Shown here: positions 1-6,282 of the stretch, piece by piece
Layout of the letters: each line of letters opens with the position of its first letter
How positions within the stretch are numbered: the stretch's first letter is position 1
NCBI GenBank assembly: GCA_947054185.1
Contig: CAMRVW010000039.1
Span: 1 to 14,627, forward strand
From: an uncultured Rikenellaceae bacterium
GTDB taxonomy: Bacteria > Bacteroidota > Bacteroidia > Bacteroidales > Rikenellaceae
Length of the DNA stretch: 14,627 nt
Direction: 5' to 3'
The notes under the pieces: generated by a model
Database searches by the model: none
Told to the model about the DNA's origin: nothing
What the model saw: only the letters and a program-made list of their open reading frames with translations
Program-made: the position numbers and the translations under genes

Positions 1-31
1 TGAAACAGACCTTCGGGGTGTGATAAAACAA

Positions 32-56
32 ACGTTTCGGGGATTCCCCGAAACGT
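32..56. terminator. Perfect palindromic hairpin, probable terminator
   Basis: Bases 32-43 (ACGTTTCGGGGA) and 45-56 (TCCCCGAAACGT) are perfect reverse complements around one central base, so a stable hairpin with a small loop is expected. On the minus strand it is followed by a T-rich stretch (complement of 21-31); on the plus strand it is followed by CAATCTGAAAAAG with no T run. It may terminate the gene ending left of the window (frame 3 is open up to a TGA at 21-23) or act in both directions. The core TTCGGGG also occurs at 12-18, so the right arm could pair with either copy. The structure is certain as a sequence; the function is inferred. Confidence 0.55.
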
Positions 57-204
57 CAATCTGAAAAAGAGCAAAGAGCGTTACCCGCAAAGAATGATTG
101 CTCTTGACACAAAAGGAGCCATGCCCGATAACAACCGCCTCCGTAAAGTGGCGCAATAAAAACAAGCGGGAAAAGTACCCCGCGCACTAACTTAAAAAAG
201 TATC
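57..204. other. Leader region before lemA, no gene recognised
   Basis: No gene is recognised here. There is an 8-bp inverted repeat, AAGAGCAA at 67-74 and TTGCTCTT at 98-105, with a 23-base spacer. I see no TAnnTTTG element of the kind used by the Bacteroidota primary sigma factor, so the lemA promoter is not assigned. The bases directly before the lemA start are A-rich (CTTAAAAAAGTATC) with no Shine-Dalgarno sequence, which is usual for this phylum. Confidence 0.4.
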
Positions 205-765
205 ATGCTTACAATAATCGTTATAGCAATAGTATTGGTGTTTGTGTTTGCAATCATAAGCATTTACAACCGCATAATCAGACTTCGCAACAATCGAGAG
301 AACGCATTTGCCGACATAGACGTGCAGCTCAAACAACGTCACGACCTTGTGCCCCAGCTGGTCGAGACGGTAAGAGGTTACGCCTCTCACGAGAAAGAGG
401 TGCTAATAAAGGTTATAGAGGCGCGTAACGGTGCTGTCAACGCACACGACATAGACGCCAAGATAGAGGCTGAAAACAACCTCACGTCGGCCCTGTCGGG
501 TCTTAAGGTGACGCTTGAGGCTTATCCCGACCTTAAGGCCAACGAAAACTTCATGCACCTGCAGGAAGAGATAGCCGACATAGAAAACAAGCTGGCCGCC
601 GTGCGTCGTTACTTCAACTCGACCACGCGCGAATATAACAACGCCATAGAGACATTCCCCGCCAATGCCGTGGCCGGCATGTTCGGCTTCCGCAGAGAGC
701 GCATGTTCGAGGTGGCGGCAACAGAACGTGCTGCCGTTGAAAAGGCTCCCGAAATAAAGTTCTGA
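205..765 (+). CDS. lemA: LemA family membrane protein
   Basis: This is a 186-residue LemA family protein. One hydrophobic segment at about residues 2-20 anchors the N-terminus in the membrane, and the rest is predicted to form long alpha helices. Family hallmarks are visible: YNRIIRLRNNRENAFADIDVQLKQRHDLVPQL at the first helix (about 21-52), TVRGYASHEKEVL (about 55-67), and the C-terminal stretch with RRYFNSTTREYNNAIETFP (about 134-152) followed by FGFRRERMFEV. The length matches the family. The biochemical role of LemA is unsettled; it commonly sits next to M48 proteases, and here it is separated from one by only four bases, so cotranscription and a joint role in envelope protein quality control are likely. 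The ATG at 205 is chosen because the membrane segment starts immediately after it. Confidence 0.93.
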   Translation: MLTIIVIAIVLVFVFAIISIYNRIIRLRNNRENAFADIDVQLKQRHDLVPQLVETVRGYASHEKEVLIKVIEARNGAVNAHDIDAKIEAENNLTSALSGLKVTLEAYPDLKANENFMHLQEEIADIENKLAAVRRYFNSTTREYNNAIETFPANAVAGMFGFRRERMFEVAATERAAVEKAPEIKF

Positions 766-769
766 GGCA

Positions 770-1726
770 ATGAAATATGTCGGAATACAAACCCAACAGA
801 GGCGCAACAACTTCAAATCCATGATGTTGCTGTGCCTTTTTCCGCTGATACTCATAGGAGCGACCTATGTCATATGTTGGTTTATGGGCAACAGCGCTAA
901 AGAGGGCTATCATGCCAATCCCGAGTCGATAGACCCGACGCTCGGCTATTTCCTGTCGGCCATACCGTGGGTGCTGGGCTTTGTGGCCCTGTGGTTTACC
1001 ATAGCCTATTTCAACAACAGCAGCATGATACGTGCTGCTGTGCATTCGCGTCCGCTTCAGCGCAGAGAGTGCCCGCGCATATATAACATGGTGGAAAACC
1101 TGTGCATGTCGCAGGGCATGTCCATGCCGGCCATCAACATCGTTGAAGACGATGCGCTCAATGCCTTTGCCAGCGGCATAGACAAGAGAAGTTACGCCGT
1201 TACCCTCACCACCGGCATCATGGAGAGGCTTGACGATGACGAGCTTGAGGCCGTCATAGCCCACGAGCTGAGCCACATACGCAACCGTGACGTCAGGCTC
1301 ATGGTCATATCGATCATCTTTGTGGGTATATTCGCCATTATAGCCGAGATAATGTTGCGCACACTATCGGTGTCGCGCATAAGAAGCTCGCGCGACGACA
1401 AGGACGGCAACGGCGCCGCTGTGCTCATGCTTTTGGTTATGGTGGTGTCTGTGGTGTGTTATTTCATCACCGTGCTGATGCGCTTTGCCATATCGCGCAA
1501 ACGTGAGTTCATGGCCGACGCAGGCTCTGCCGAGATGACGCGCAACCCTTTGGCTCTCGCCTCGGCACTGCGTAAGATATCGGGCGACCCCGGGTTGGAG
1601 CATACCGAGCGTGACGATGTGGCGCAGCTTTTCATATTCCATCGCAAAAAAAGCGGCTTCTTCAAAAGTCTGTTTGCCACACATCCGCCTATCGAAGAGC
1701 GAATAATGGTGCTGGAGCAGTTTTAA
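770..1726 (+). CDS. M48 family membrane zinc metalloprotease (HtpX-like)
   Basis: This is a 318-residue integral-membrane M48 peptidase resembling HtpX. The zinc site is intact: HELSH at residues 165-169 supplies two histidines and the catalytic glutamate, and E246 in REFMADAGSAEM is the expected third ligand. Hydrophobic segments lie at about 17-40, 62-82, 176-200 and 215-241, placing the catalytic domain at the inner membrane. The C-terminal ATHPPIEERI (303-312) is typical of M48 family members. The role inferred from the family is degradation of misfolded or damaged membrane proteins. It follows lemA after GGCA, so the two form an operon. I do not use the symbol htpX because M48B and neighbouring subfamilies are hard to separate by eye. 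Sure about the family, less so about the subfamily. Confidence 0.93.
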   Translation: MKYVGIQTQQRRNNFKSMMLLCLFPLILIGATYVICWFMGNSAKEGYHANPESIDPTLGYFLSAIPWVLGFVALWFTIAYFNNSSMIRAAVHSRPLQRRECPRIYNMVENLCMSQGMSMPAINIVEDDALNAFASGIDKRSYAVTLTTGIMERLDDDELEAVIAHELSHIRNRDVRLMVISIIFVGIFAIIAEIMLRTLSVSRIRSSRDDKDGNGAAVLMLLVMVVSVVCYFITVLMRFAISRKREFMADAGSAEMTRNPLALASALRKISGDPGLEHTERDDVAQLFIFHRKKSGFFKSLFATHPPIEERIMVLEQF

Positions 1727-1749
1727 ATGCGGATATATAAGGTTGTCAG

Positions 1750-1783
1750 GTGGTCGCTGTGTGCGGCCACTGTCGTTTATGCG
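1750..1783 (+). terminator. Weak hairpin after the lemA-M48 pair
   Basis: GTGGTCGC (1750-1757) can pair with GCGGCCAC (1763-1770) with one G-U pair and a 5-base loop, 24 bases after the protease stop codon. The following bases (TGTCGTTTATG) are only mildly T-rich, so termination is plausible but weak. Confidence 0.35.
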
Positions 1784-1877
1784 TGGCATATAGATCACCT
1801 GCGATAAAGGCGTCAGGAAGAAACGTCACGCCGCTGAAATCATCGCGCATATTCGTCCGGACGAGGGAGAAAAGCCT

Positions 1878-1931
1878 GACGGTGCAATTATGATGCCTTA
1901 TTTCAAAAAAAATCACCGTCCGTGAAATAAG
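1878..1931. promoter_or_regulatory. Two interleaved inverted repeats (pseudoknot or switch-like)
   Basis: Arm A, GACGGTG (1878-1884), is the exact reverse complement of A', CACCGTC (1914-1920). Arm B, CTTATTTCA (1897-1905), is the exact reverse complement of B', TGAAATAAG (1923-1931). The order along the strand is A-B-A'-B', so the two stems cannot form as ordinary nested hairpins: they must alternate or form a pseudoknot. The element ends 20 bases before a TAnnTTTG match, so the B repeat could instead be a DNA operator for a dimeric regulator. Sequence pairing is certain; function is inferred. Confidence 0.45.
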
Positions 1932-1950
1932 TTGCCGAAACATGGCGTTT

Positions 1951-1958
1951 TAATTTTG
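1951..1958 (+). promoter_or_regulatory. Candidate -7 promoter element for htrA
   Basis: TAATTTTG fits the Bacteroidota primary-sigma -7 consensus TAnnTTTG. The nearest upstream TTG (1932-1934, in GTTG) is 16 bases away, a few bases closer than the usual -33 spacing, so the match is partial. It is the best candidate in the region upstream of htrA. Confidence 0.35.
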
Positions 1959-2147
1959 AATTTCAGAAAACGGGTGTGCCGAAAGAGGCTCCGGCATAGG
2001 CAGGTCACAGTAATAAAAGCTCCGGTCACCCGTTGTTATCAGAGTATCGACAACATGCACACAAATATTTGCCGACATTTCCGCCGGCATGACGACACAT
2101 CGCCTTGTTGTCAGATAAAACGTCTTATCGGAATAAAATTAACTTAA

Positions 2148-2162
2148 AGACCTCACAGGTCT
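2148..2162 (+). promoter_or_regulatory. Small hairpin just before the htrA start region
   Basis: AGACCT (2148-2153) pairs perfectly with AGGTCT (2157-2162) around a 3-base loop, 26 bases before the htrA ATG. It lies in the untranslated leader and could affect initiation or mRNA stability; nothing proves this. Confidence 0.3.
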
Positions 2163-2188
2163 CGAAACAGCAAATAAAAGGAAACAAT

Positions 2189-3700
2189 ATGAAAAAGAAA
2201 CTTTTTGCCGTGGCACTCTTTGCCGCAGTCATAGGCGGCTTATCGGCTTACGGTGTTTTCAGATTGACCGACAGCAAAAACGATCAAAGGCAGATAAGCG
2301 TGCAGATGCAGATGCCCGACCCGTTCAAGCCGGTCGTCACTTCCGACAAAGCGAGTTACTCTTTCACCTGCGACGAGGGAGAGAAGCGCGCATTTGCCGA
2401 CCTTACATTCGCCTCTGAGAAGACCGTGCCTGCCGTTGTCAATATCGACAAGCGCGAGATGGTCAGCACGCAGGGGCAGTTCTTCGACGATCCGTTCCTT
2501 GAGTTGTTCGGTTTTCAGCAGGGGCAGGGCAGCCGCATGCCGCAGCAGCGCGAACGTCGCTCGGGCGGTTCGGGAGTCATCATATCGGAAGACGGTTATA
2601 TCGTAACCAACAACCATGTGATAGAGAATGCCTCCTCCCTCAAGGTGACCCTCTCTGACGAGAGAAGCTATCAGGCCAAACTCATAGGCACCGACCCCAC
2701 CACCGACATAGCCCTCATAAAGATAGATGCCGCGGGGCTTCCCACTGTCGCTTTCGGTAACTCTGAGAAGTTACGCTTGGGCGAGTGGGTCATAGCCGTG
2801 GGCAGCCCGTACGGACTCAACTCCACCGTCACGGCAGGCATCATCAGCGCCAAGGGCCGCAACCTCGACGTGATACCCGACCAGTTCCGCCTCGAGTCGT
2901 TCATACAGACCGATGCGGCCGTCAACCCGGGTAATAGCGGCGGTGCTCTTGTCAACACATCGGGTGAGCTGGTGGGCATCAACACCGTAATCAAATCGCC
3001 CACGGGCAGTTATGCGGGTTACTCTTTCGCCGTGCCCTCCAACATAGTCAAGAAGGTGGTGGTCGACCTTATGGAGTATGGGTTCGTGCAACGCGCACTC
3101 ATGGGCATAGGCTATAACGAGATAAACGACGCCTTTATAGAGGCGCGAGGCAAAGAGCTGGGCATCAGCGATAAAGGCGGTCTCTATGTGGGTTCTGTCG
3201 ATGAGAACGGCGCGGCCGCGGCTGCAGGCATCAGAAAGGGCGACATCATAATCTCGATAGACGGCGTAAGGACCGACAAAAGCTCGAATCTGCAATCGGT
3301 TATAGCCCAGCACCGTCCCAACGACAAAGTGGCCGTTGAAATAAAAAGAGGCTCTCAGGTGAAACAATTTGAGGTTGTTTTACGTAATAAGGCAGGAGAA
3401 GCGAAATTACTGGATAAAAACAGTGTCGACGTGGTGGCATCGTTGGGTGGCAAGTTTACCGACCTTGGCGACAAGGCCAAAGCCAAACACAAGCTCAGCG
3501 CCGGTGTGCAGGTGGTCGAGGTTAACGGCGGATTGTTGGCCAAGGCAGGCATACGTCCGGGTTATATAATAACCCACATCAACGGAGCGGCCATACGCAA
3601 CATTTCAGACATCAACCGCATAACGGACGCCGTGCGCACGATAGACGGCCTCTATCCCGACGGTCGTTATGTAAGTTACTCGATAGTCGACCGCCAATGA
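2189..3700 (+). CDS. htrA: Do/DegP/HtrA family periplasmic serine protease with two PDZ domains
   Basis: This is a 503-residue HtrA-type protease/chaperone that handles misfolded periplasmic proteins. The start at 2189 is preferred over an in-frame ATG at 2105 because MKKKLFAVALFAAVIGGL is a typical signal or anchor sequence and AAAGGA lies shortly upstream. The trypsin-like domain spans about 65-295 with an intact catalytic triad: His143 (TNNHVIE), Asp173 (TDIALIKI) and Ser250 (GNSGGAL). A Q/G/R-rich loop at about 108-126 precedes it, matching the LA loop position. PDZ1 is at about 300-400 (KGGLYVGSVDENGAAAAAGIRKGDIII) and PDZ2 at about 412-500 (GVQVVEVNGGLLAKAGIRPGYIITHING). Length is normal for DegP/DegQ. 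It precedes rpoD by 28 bases, so readthrough into rpoD is possible. Very sure of the family; the DegP versus DegQ assignment is not resolvable here. Confidence 0.95.
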   Translation: MKKKLFAVALFAAVIGGLSAYGVFRLTDSKNDQRQISVQMQMPDPFKPVVTSDKASYSFTCDEGEKRAFADLTFASEKTVPAVVNIDKREMVSTQGQFFDDPFLELFGFQQGQGSRMPQQRERRSGGSGVIISEDGYIVTNNHVIENASSLKVTLSDERSYQAKLIGTDPTTDIALIKIDAAGLPTVAFGNSEKLRLGEWVIAVGSPYGLNSTVTAGIISAKGRNLDVIPDQFRLESFIQTDAAVNPGNSGGALVNTSGELVGINTVIKSPTGSYAGYSFAVPSNIVKKVVVDLMEYGFVQRALMGIGYNEINDAFIEARGKELGISDKGGLYVGSVDENGAAAAAGIRKGDIIISIDGVRTDKSSNLQSVIAQHRPNDKVAVEIKRGSQVKQFEVVLRNKAGEAKLLDKNSVDVVASLGGKFTDLGDKAKAKHKLSAGVQVVEVNGGLLAKAGIRPGYIITHINGAAIRNISDINRITDAVRTIDGLYPDGRYVSYSIVDRQ

Positions 3701-3728
3701 TAAAACATAATCAGCAACGAGGATAATA

Positions 3729-4589
3729 ATGAGACAGTTAAAAATCACAAAATCGATCACCAACAGAGAGAGTGCCTCACTCGACAAATATCTTCAAGAG
3801 ATAGGCAGGGAAGATCTGATCTCTGTTGAAGAGGAGGTGGAGCTGGCCCAGCGAATCAAAAAAGGCGATCAGGATGCTTTGGAAAAACTGACAAGGGCCA
3901 ATCTGCGCTTCGTGGTGTCGGTTGCCAAACAATACCAAAATCAAGGTCTTAGCTTGCCCGACCTTATCAATGAGGGCAACCTGGGTCTGATACGGGCAGC
4001 CGAGAAATTCGATGAGACGCGTGGTTTCAAGTTTATCTCGTATGCCGTGTGGTGGATTCGCCAGTCCATACTCCAGGCTTTGGCAGAGCAGTCACGCATA
4101 GTGCGTCTGCCGCTCAACCAGGTGGGTTCTTTGAACAAGATAAACAAGGCGTTGGCCAAGTTCGAGCAGGAGCACGAACGCACACCCTCGCCCGAAGAGC
4201 TGGCCACCGAGCTCGACCTGCCCAAAGAGAAGGTGGCCGACACCCTCCGCGTATCGGGTCGCCATGTGTCGGTGGATGCCCCCTTTGCCGAAAGCGAAGA
4301 CAACAGCCTGCTCGACGTGCTTGTCAACACCGACTCGCCCAATGCCGACAAGGGCCTTATAAACGAGTCGCTCTCGACAGAGGTCGAACGTGCGCTTGCC
4401 ACCCTCACAGAGCGTGAGAGAGACATAATAAAATATTTCTTCGGCATAGGGTGCTCTGAGATGACCCTTGAGGAGATAGGCGAGAAATTCGGACTGACAC
4501 GCGAACGCGTACGACAGATAAAGGAGAAGGCAATACGCCGCCTGCGTCACAACTCGCGAAGCAAATTGCTAAAATCATATCTGGGTTAA
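3729..4589 (+). CDS. rpoD: Primary RNA polymerase sigma factor (RpoD/SigA type, Bacteroidota form)
   Basis: This is a 286-residue sigma-70 family factor that directs core RNA polymerase to housekeeping promoters. Region 1.2 is at about 14-48 (SLDKYLQEIGREDLISVEEEVELAQRI). Region 2 is at about 52-125, including NLRFVVSVAKQY, DLINEGNLGLIRAAEKFD and the -10 recognition stretch FISYAVWWIRQSILQALAEQ. Region 3 is at about 130-205. Region 4 is at about 217-271, ending in the helix-turn-helix TLEEIGEKFGLTRERVRQIKEKAIRRLR. Region 1.1 and the long non-conserved insert of Proteobacterial RpoD are absent, as in the known Bacteroides primary sigma factor of similar length. It recognises TTTG/TAnnTTTG promoters, examples of which occur at 7343-7375 and 10537-10566. 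The GAGGATAATA leader offers a weak ribosome binding site. It is followed by a strong terminator. Confidence 0.96.
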   Translation: MRQLKITKSITNRESASLDKYLQEIGREDLISVEEEVELAQRIKKGDQDALEKLTRANLRFVVSVAKQYQNQGLSLPDLINEGNLGLIRAAEKFDETRGFKFISYAVWWIRQSILQALAEQSRIVRLPLNQVGSLNKINKALAKFEQEHERTPSPEELATELDLPKEKVADTLRVSGRHVSVDAPFAESEDNSLLDVLVNTDSPNADKGLINESLSTEVERALATLTERERDIIKYFFGIGCSEMTLEEIGEKFGLTRERVRQIKEKAIRRLRHNSRSKLLKSYLG

Positions 4590-4609
4590 GATCCCGAAAG
4601 ATTCTTTGT

Positions 4610-4642
4610 AAGAAGTCGCCCAAAAGGCGACTTCTTTTTTTA
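4610..4642 (+). terminator. Intrinsic terminator after rpoD
   Basis: AAGAAGTCGCC (4610-4620) and GGCGACTTCTT (4626-4636) form a perfect 11-bp stem with the loop CAAAA, followed directly by a T run to 4641. It starts 20 bases after the rpoD stop codon and is the clearest rho-independent terminator in the window. Confidence 0.93.
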
Positions 4643-5181
4643 TTGCATGGGGAAACAGGCTGTTGCAACTGCGTGGTGAAAAGTAAATGAGATAAAAGAG
4701 CGGCTTTGTCTTGACAGAGCCACGGGCATCCGCAGGGGCATCACCTTTTAGAAAACCTTCCGGCCCCAAAATCTGCGGAGCGAAAAGCCTTGCCGTGAGA
4801 CAGCGATGTTTTGACGTGCGGCGTGGAGGAGAGTGCTTGTTCAGTGAATAAAAGAACAGCCGCTTATGTATGTGTGTGCCTCCGTTTGTTGGTTTTCTGC
4901 CCGCTGCGAGGTGCGGGCCGCTCGGGATGTGTGACCTCGTATCGGAACAATACGGCATGCTTTGTAATGCCGGCTGTCAGGAAAGTGTGCGGTTGTCGTT
5001 CCTCGCGCAGGGTATGCGACAGGGGGCGTGAGGCGTAAAACATGAATGACGGGGTGGAAGGGATATGATTGCCGGAACAAAACCATGTCGCAGCGGGAAA
5101 CAGCAGCGTGACTGTTGCCGACATGGGTAACGCGGCAGCGTAAGATGCAGGCATGGCCGTCGATACCTCTTGCCGCAACGC
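4643..5181. other. 539-bp stretch without a convincing gene
   Basis: Six-frame reading gives only low-complexity or arginine/serine-rich reading frames with no family resemblance. What can be seen is structure: hairpins at 4702-4721, 4899-4918 (GCCCGC/GCGGGC), 4953-4972 (CGGCAT/ATGCCG) and 5001-5033 (CCTCGCGC/GCGTGAGG with one G-U pair). It lies between two converging transcription units, the rpoD side from the left and the thiL operon from the right. It could be a long 3' region, a decayed gene or a non-coding RNA locus; I cannot tell which. Confidence 0.5.
4702..4721 (-). terminator. Candidate minus-strand terminator facing rpoD
   Basis: GGCTTTGTC (4702-4710) and GACAGAGCC (4713-4721) pair over nine positions with one G-U pair. 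Read on the minus strand, the hairpin is followed by GCTCTTTTATC, giving a short T run a few bases after the stem. It would end the thiL-thiD-divIC transcript, but it lies 460 bases beyond the last stop codon at 5182. Confidence 0.4.
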
Positions 5182-5475
5182 TTATTTTACCACGAACAGA
5201 TCTTCGTTTTCACGCTTCATGTAATAGTGCTCGCGGGCGTAACGCTCAAGGAAGCGTTTGTCGGTTTTGAGACGGTATATCATGATGCTGTCGCGCTCTA
5301 TCTGCTCACGGAGGCTGTCGCGCCTGTGAGACAACTCTTTGAACCTGTTGTCCAACGACCTTTTGTAACGTATGTTGTTGCTGTCAAGGAAGAATATCAA
5401 CAGCAGAAACACAACCGTCGACAACAATATCAGCTGCCAGTTGGTGAGCACCTTGCTCTTGTTTTTTTCTTTCAT
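5182..5475 (-). CDS. DivIC/FtsB-like septum formation initiator protein
   Basis: This 97-residue protein has the layout of the FtsB/DivIC family: a short charged cytoplasmic N-terminus (MKEKNKSKVL), one membrane segment at about residues 14-30 (LILLSTVVFLLLIFFL), and a periplasmic coiled coil at about 35-75 (KRSLDNRFKELSHRRDSLREQIERDS). The C-terminal motif ERYAREHYYMKRENEDLFVVK (77-97) is characteristic of Bacteroidota family members. These proteins form a complex with FtsL and FtsQ/DivIB that activates septal cell-wall synthesis. The gene starts three bases after the thiD stop codon, so it is the last gene of the thiL-thiD operon. The choice between the names ftsB and divIC cannot be made from sequence alone. 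Confidence 0.9.
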   Translation of the reverse strand: MKEKNKSKVLTNWQLILLSTVVFLLLIFFLDSNNIRYKRSLDNRFKELSHRRDSLREQIERDSIMIYRLKTDKRFLERYAREHYYMKRENEDLFVVK

Positions 5476-5478
5476 TGC

Positions 5479-6276
5479 CTATCCTATAAAATGGTTTATC
5501 GGGCCGTGACCGTGGCCCCACTCCATGTGTCGGCCCGAGTCTATGGCTCTGTGGACGAACTCTTCGGCCCCGGTCACGGCATCGCGCAGGTTGGCCCCCA
5601 TAGACAGACGCGCCGTTATCGCAGCGCTTAACGAACATCCCGTGCCGTGTGTGTTGGGGGTCTCTATGCGGGGGAATGAGAAGTCGCATACGTCACCGGA
5701 GACGAAGTCGTACAAACGGTCGACAATAAGGCTCCCGCTCAGGTGTCCCGCCTTTATGAGCACCGCCTTGCAGCCGAGTGCCCTGAAAGCCTCGGCGGCA
5801 CGGTCAAAGCCGTCGCTGTCATCGAGTCTTATGCCGGTTATGGCGTAAACTTCGGGTATGTTGGGTGTTACCAGCATTGTGTGTGGCATAAGCTCTGTTA
5901 TGACGGCTCGGGCGGCAGCGTCGTCTATGAGCCTGTCGCCCGATGTGGCCACCATCACAGGGTCTATGACCGGCTGCGGCAACCTTCCTTGCGATGCAGC
6001 CTCGGCCACCACCCTCACAATGTCTGCCGACGGCAACATGCCGCACTTGACAGCCGCCACATCCATGTCGTCGAGCACTGCGTCCATCTGCGCCGTGACC
6101 ATGTGGGCCGACACCGTATCTATGGCTCTTACGCCGCATGTGTTCTGCGCCGTGAGCGATGTTATGACGGTGGCGCAATATACCCCGGCGGCAAAGGCGC
6201 TCTTCATGTCGGCCTGTATGCCGGCGCCCGCCGAGCTGTCGCTTCCGGCAATGGTCATCATTATCTTACGTCTCAT
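5479..6276 (-). CDS. thiD: Hydroxymethylpyrimidine/phosphomethylpyrimidine kinase
   Basis: This 265-residue ribokinase-fold enzyme phosphorylates 4-amino-5-hydroxymethyl-2-methylpyrimidine and then its monophosphate, giving the HMP-PP used to make thiamine phosphate. Visible motifs are the N-terminal MTIAGSDSSAGAGIQAD (7-23), TAQNTCGV (42-49), KCGMLPS (77-83), VIDPVMVATSG (103-113), the VTPNIPE stretch (136-142) and the C-terminal anion-hole motif TPNTHGTGCSLSAAI (206-220) with Cys214. The length is normal. It ends GHGPINHF, also typical of the family. It sits six bases after thiL and three before the septum gene. A second ATG at codon 6 is possible, but nothing favours it strongly. No thiamine synthase gene (thiE or thiC) lies in the window. 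Confidence 0.95.
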   Translation of the reverse strand: MRRKIMMTIAGSDSSAGAGIQADMKSAFAAGVYCATVITSLTAQNTCGVRAIDTVSAHMVTAQMDAVLDDMDVAAVKCGMLPSADIVRVVAEAASQGRLPQPVIDPVMVATSGDRLIDDAAARAVITELMPHTMLVTPNIPEVYAITGIRLDDSDGFDRAAEAFRALGCKAVLIKAGHLSGSLIVDRLYDFVSGDVCDFSFPRIETPNTHGTGCSLSAAITARLSMGANLRDAVTGAEEFVHRAIDSGRHMEWGHGHGPINHFIG

Positions 6277-6282
6277 GGCAAA

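Larger units (their letters stand above)
1727..2188. other. 462-bp intergenic region before htrA, rich in inverted repeats
   Basis: No convincing gene lies here. The stretch holds a weak terminator-like hairpin (1750-1770), a 12-bp perfect palindrome TCGTCCGGACGA (1853-1864), two interleaved inverted repeats (1878-1931, listed separately), a TAnnTTTG element (1951-1958), a TGCCG/CGGCA hairpin near 1977-1996, and a hairpin AGACCT-CAC-AGGTCT (2148-2162) just before the htrA ribosome binding region. If the element at 1951 is the promoter, the htrA transcript has a leader of more than 200 bases, long for this window. Confidence 0.6.

Noticed and set aside
104..109. TTGACA resembling a Proteobacterial -35 box
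   Set aside because: No matching -10 element follows, and Bacteroidota primary sigma uses a different consensus.
121..159. 12-codon frame after AAAAGGAGCC before lemA
   Set aside because: The Shine-Dalgarno-like sequence is too close to the ATG, and a leader peptide of this size cannot be supported without comparison.
1727..1807. 26-codon reading frame with a hydrophobic middle starting right after the M48 protease stop
   Set aside because: The ATG directly abuts the stop codon, but the frame is short, overlaps the terminator-like hairpin and has no independent support.
2105..2188. Upstream in-frame ATG for htrA adding 28 residues
   Set aside because: The added stretch is polar and would bury the signal sequence; the ATG at 2189 has a better ribosome binding region and begins with the signal sequence.
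4575..4958. Minus-strand reading frame of 127 codons across the rpoD terminator
   Set aside because: It overlaps the end of rpoD and the perfect terminator, and its composition (Ser, Pro, Lys, His) is not protein-like.
4811..5038. Plus-strand reading frame of 75 codons, Cys- and Arg-rich
   Set aside because: No ribosome binding signal, no recognisable motif, and the cysteine spacing does not form a zinc-binding pattern.
4864..5178. Minus-strand reading frame of 104 codons directly after the septum gene
   Set aside because: It needs a TTG start, has low-complexity Ser/Pro/Arg/His-rich composition, resembles no family I know, and has no leader signal. Neighbouring frames on both strands look similar, as expected for non-coding GC-rich DNA.
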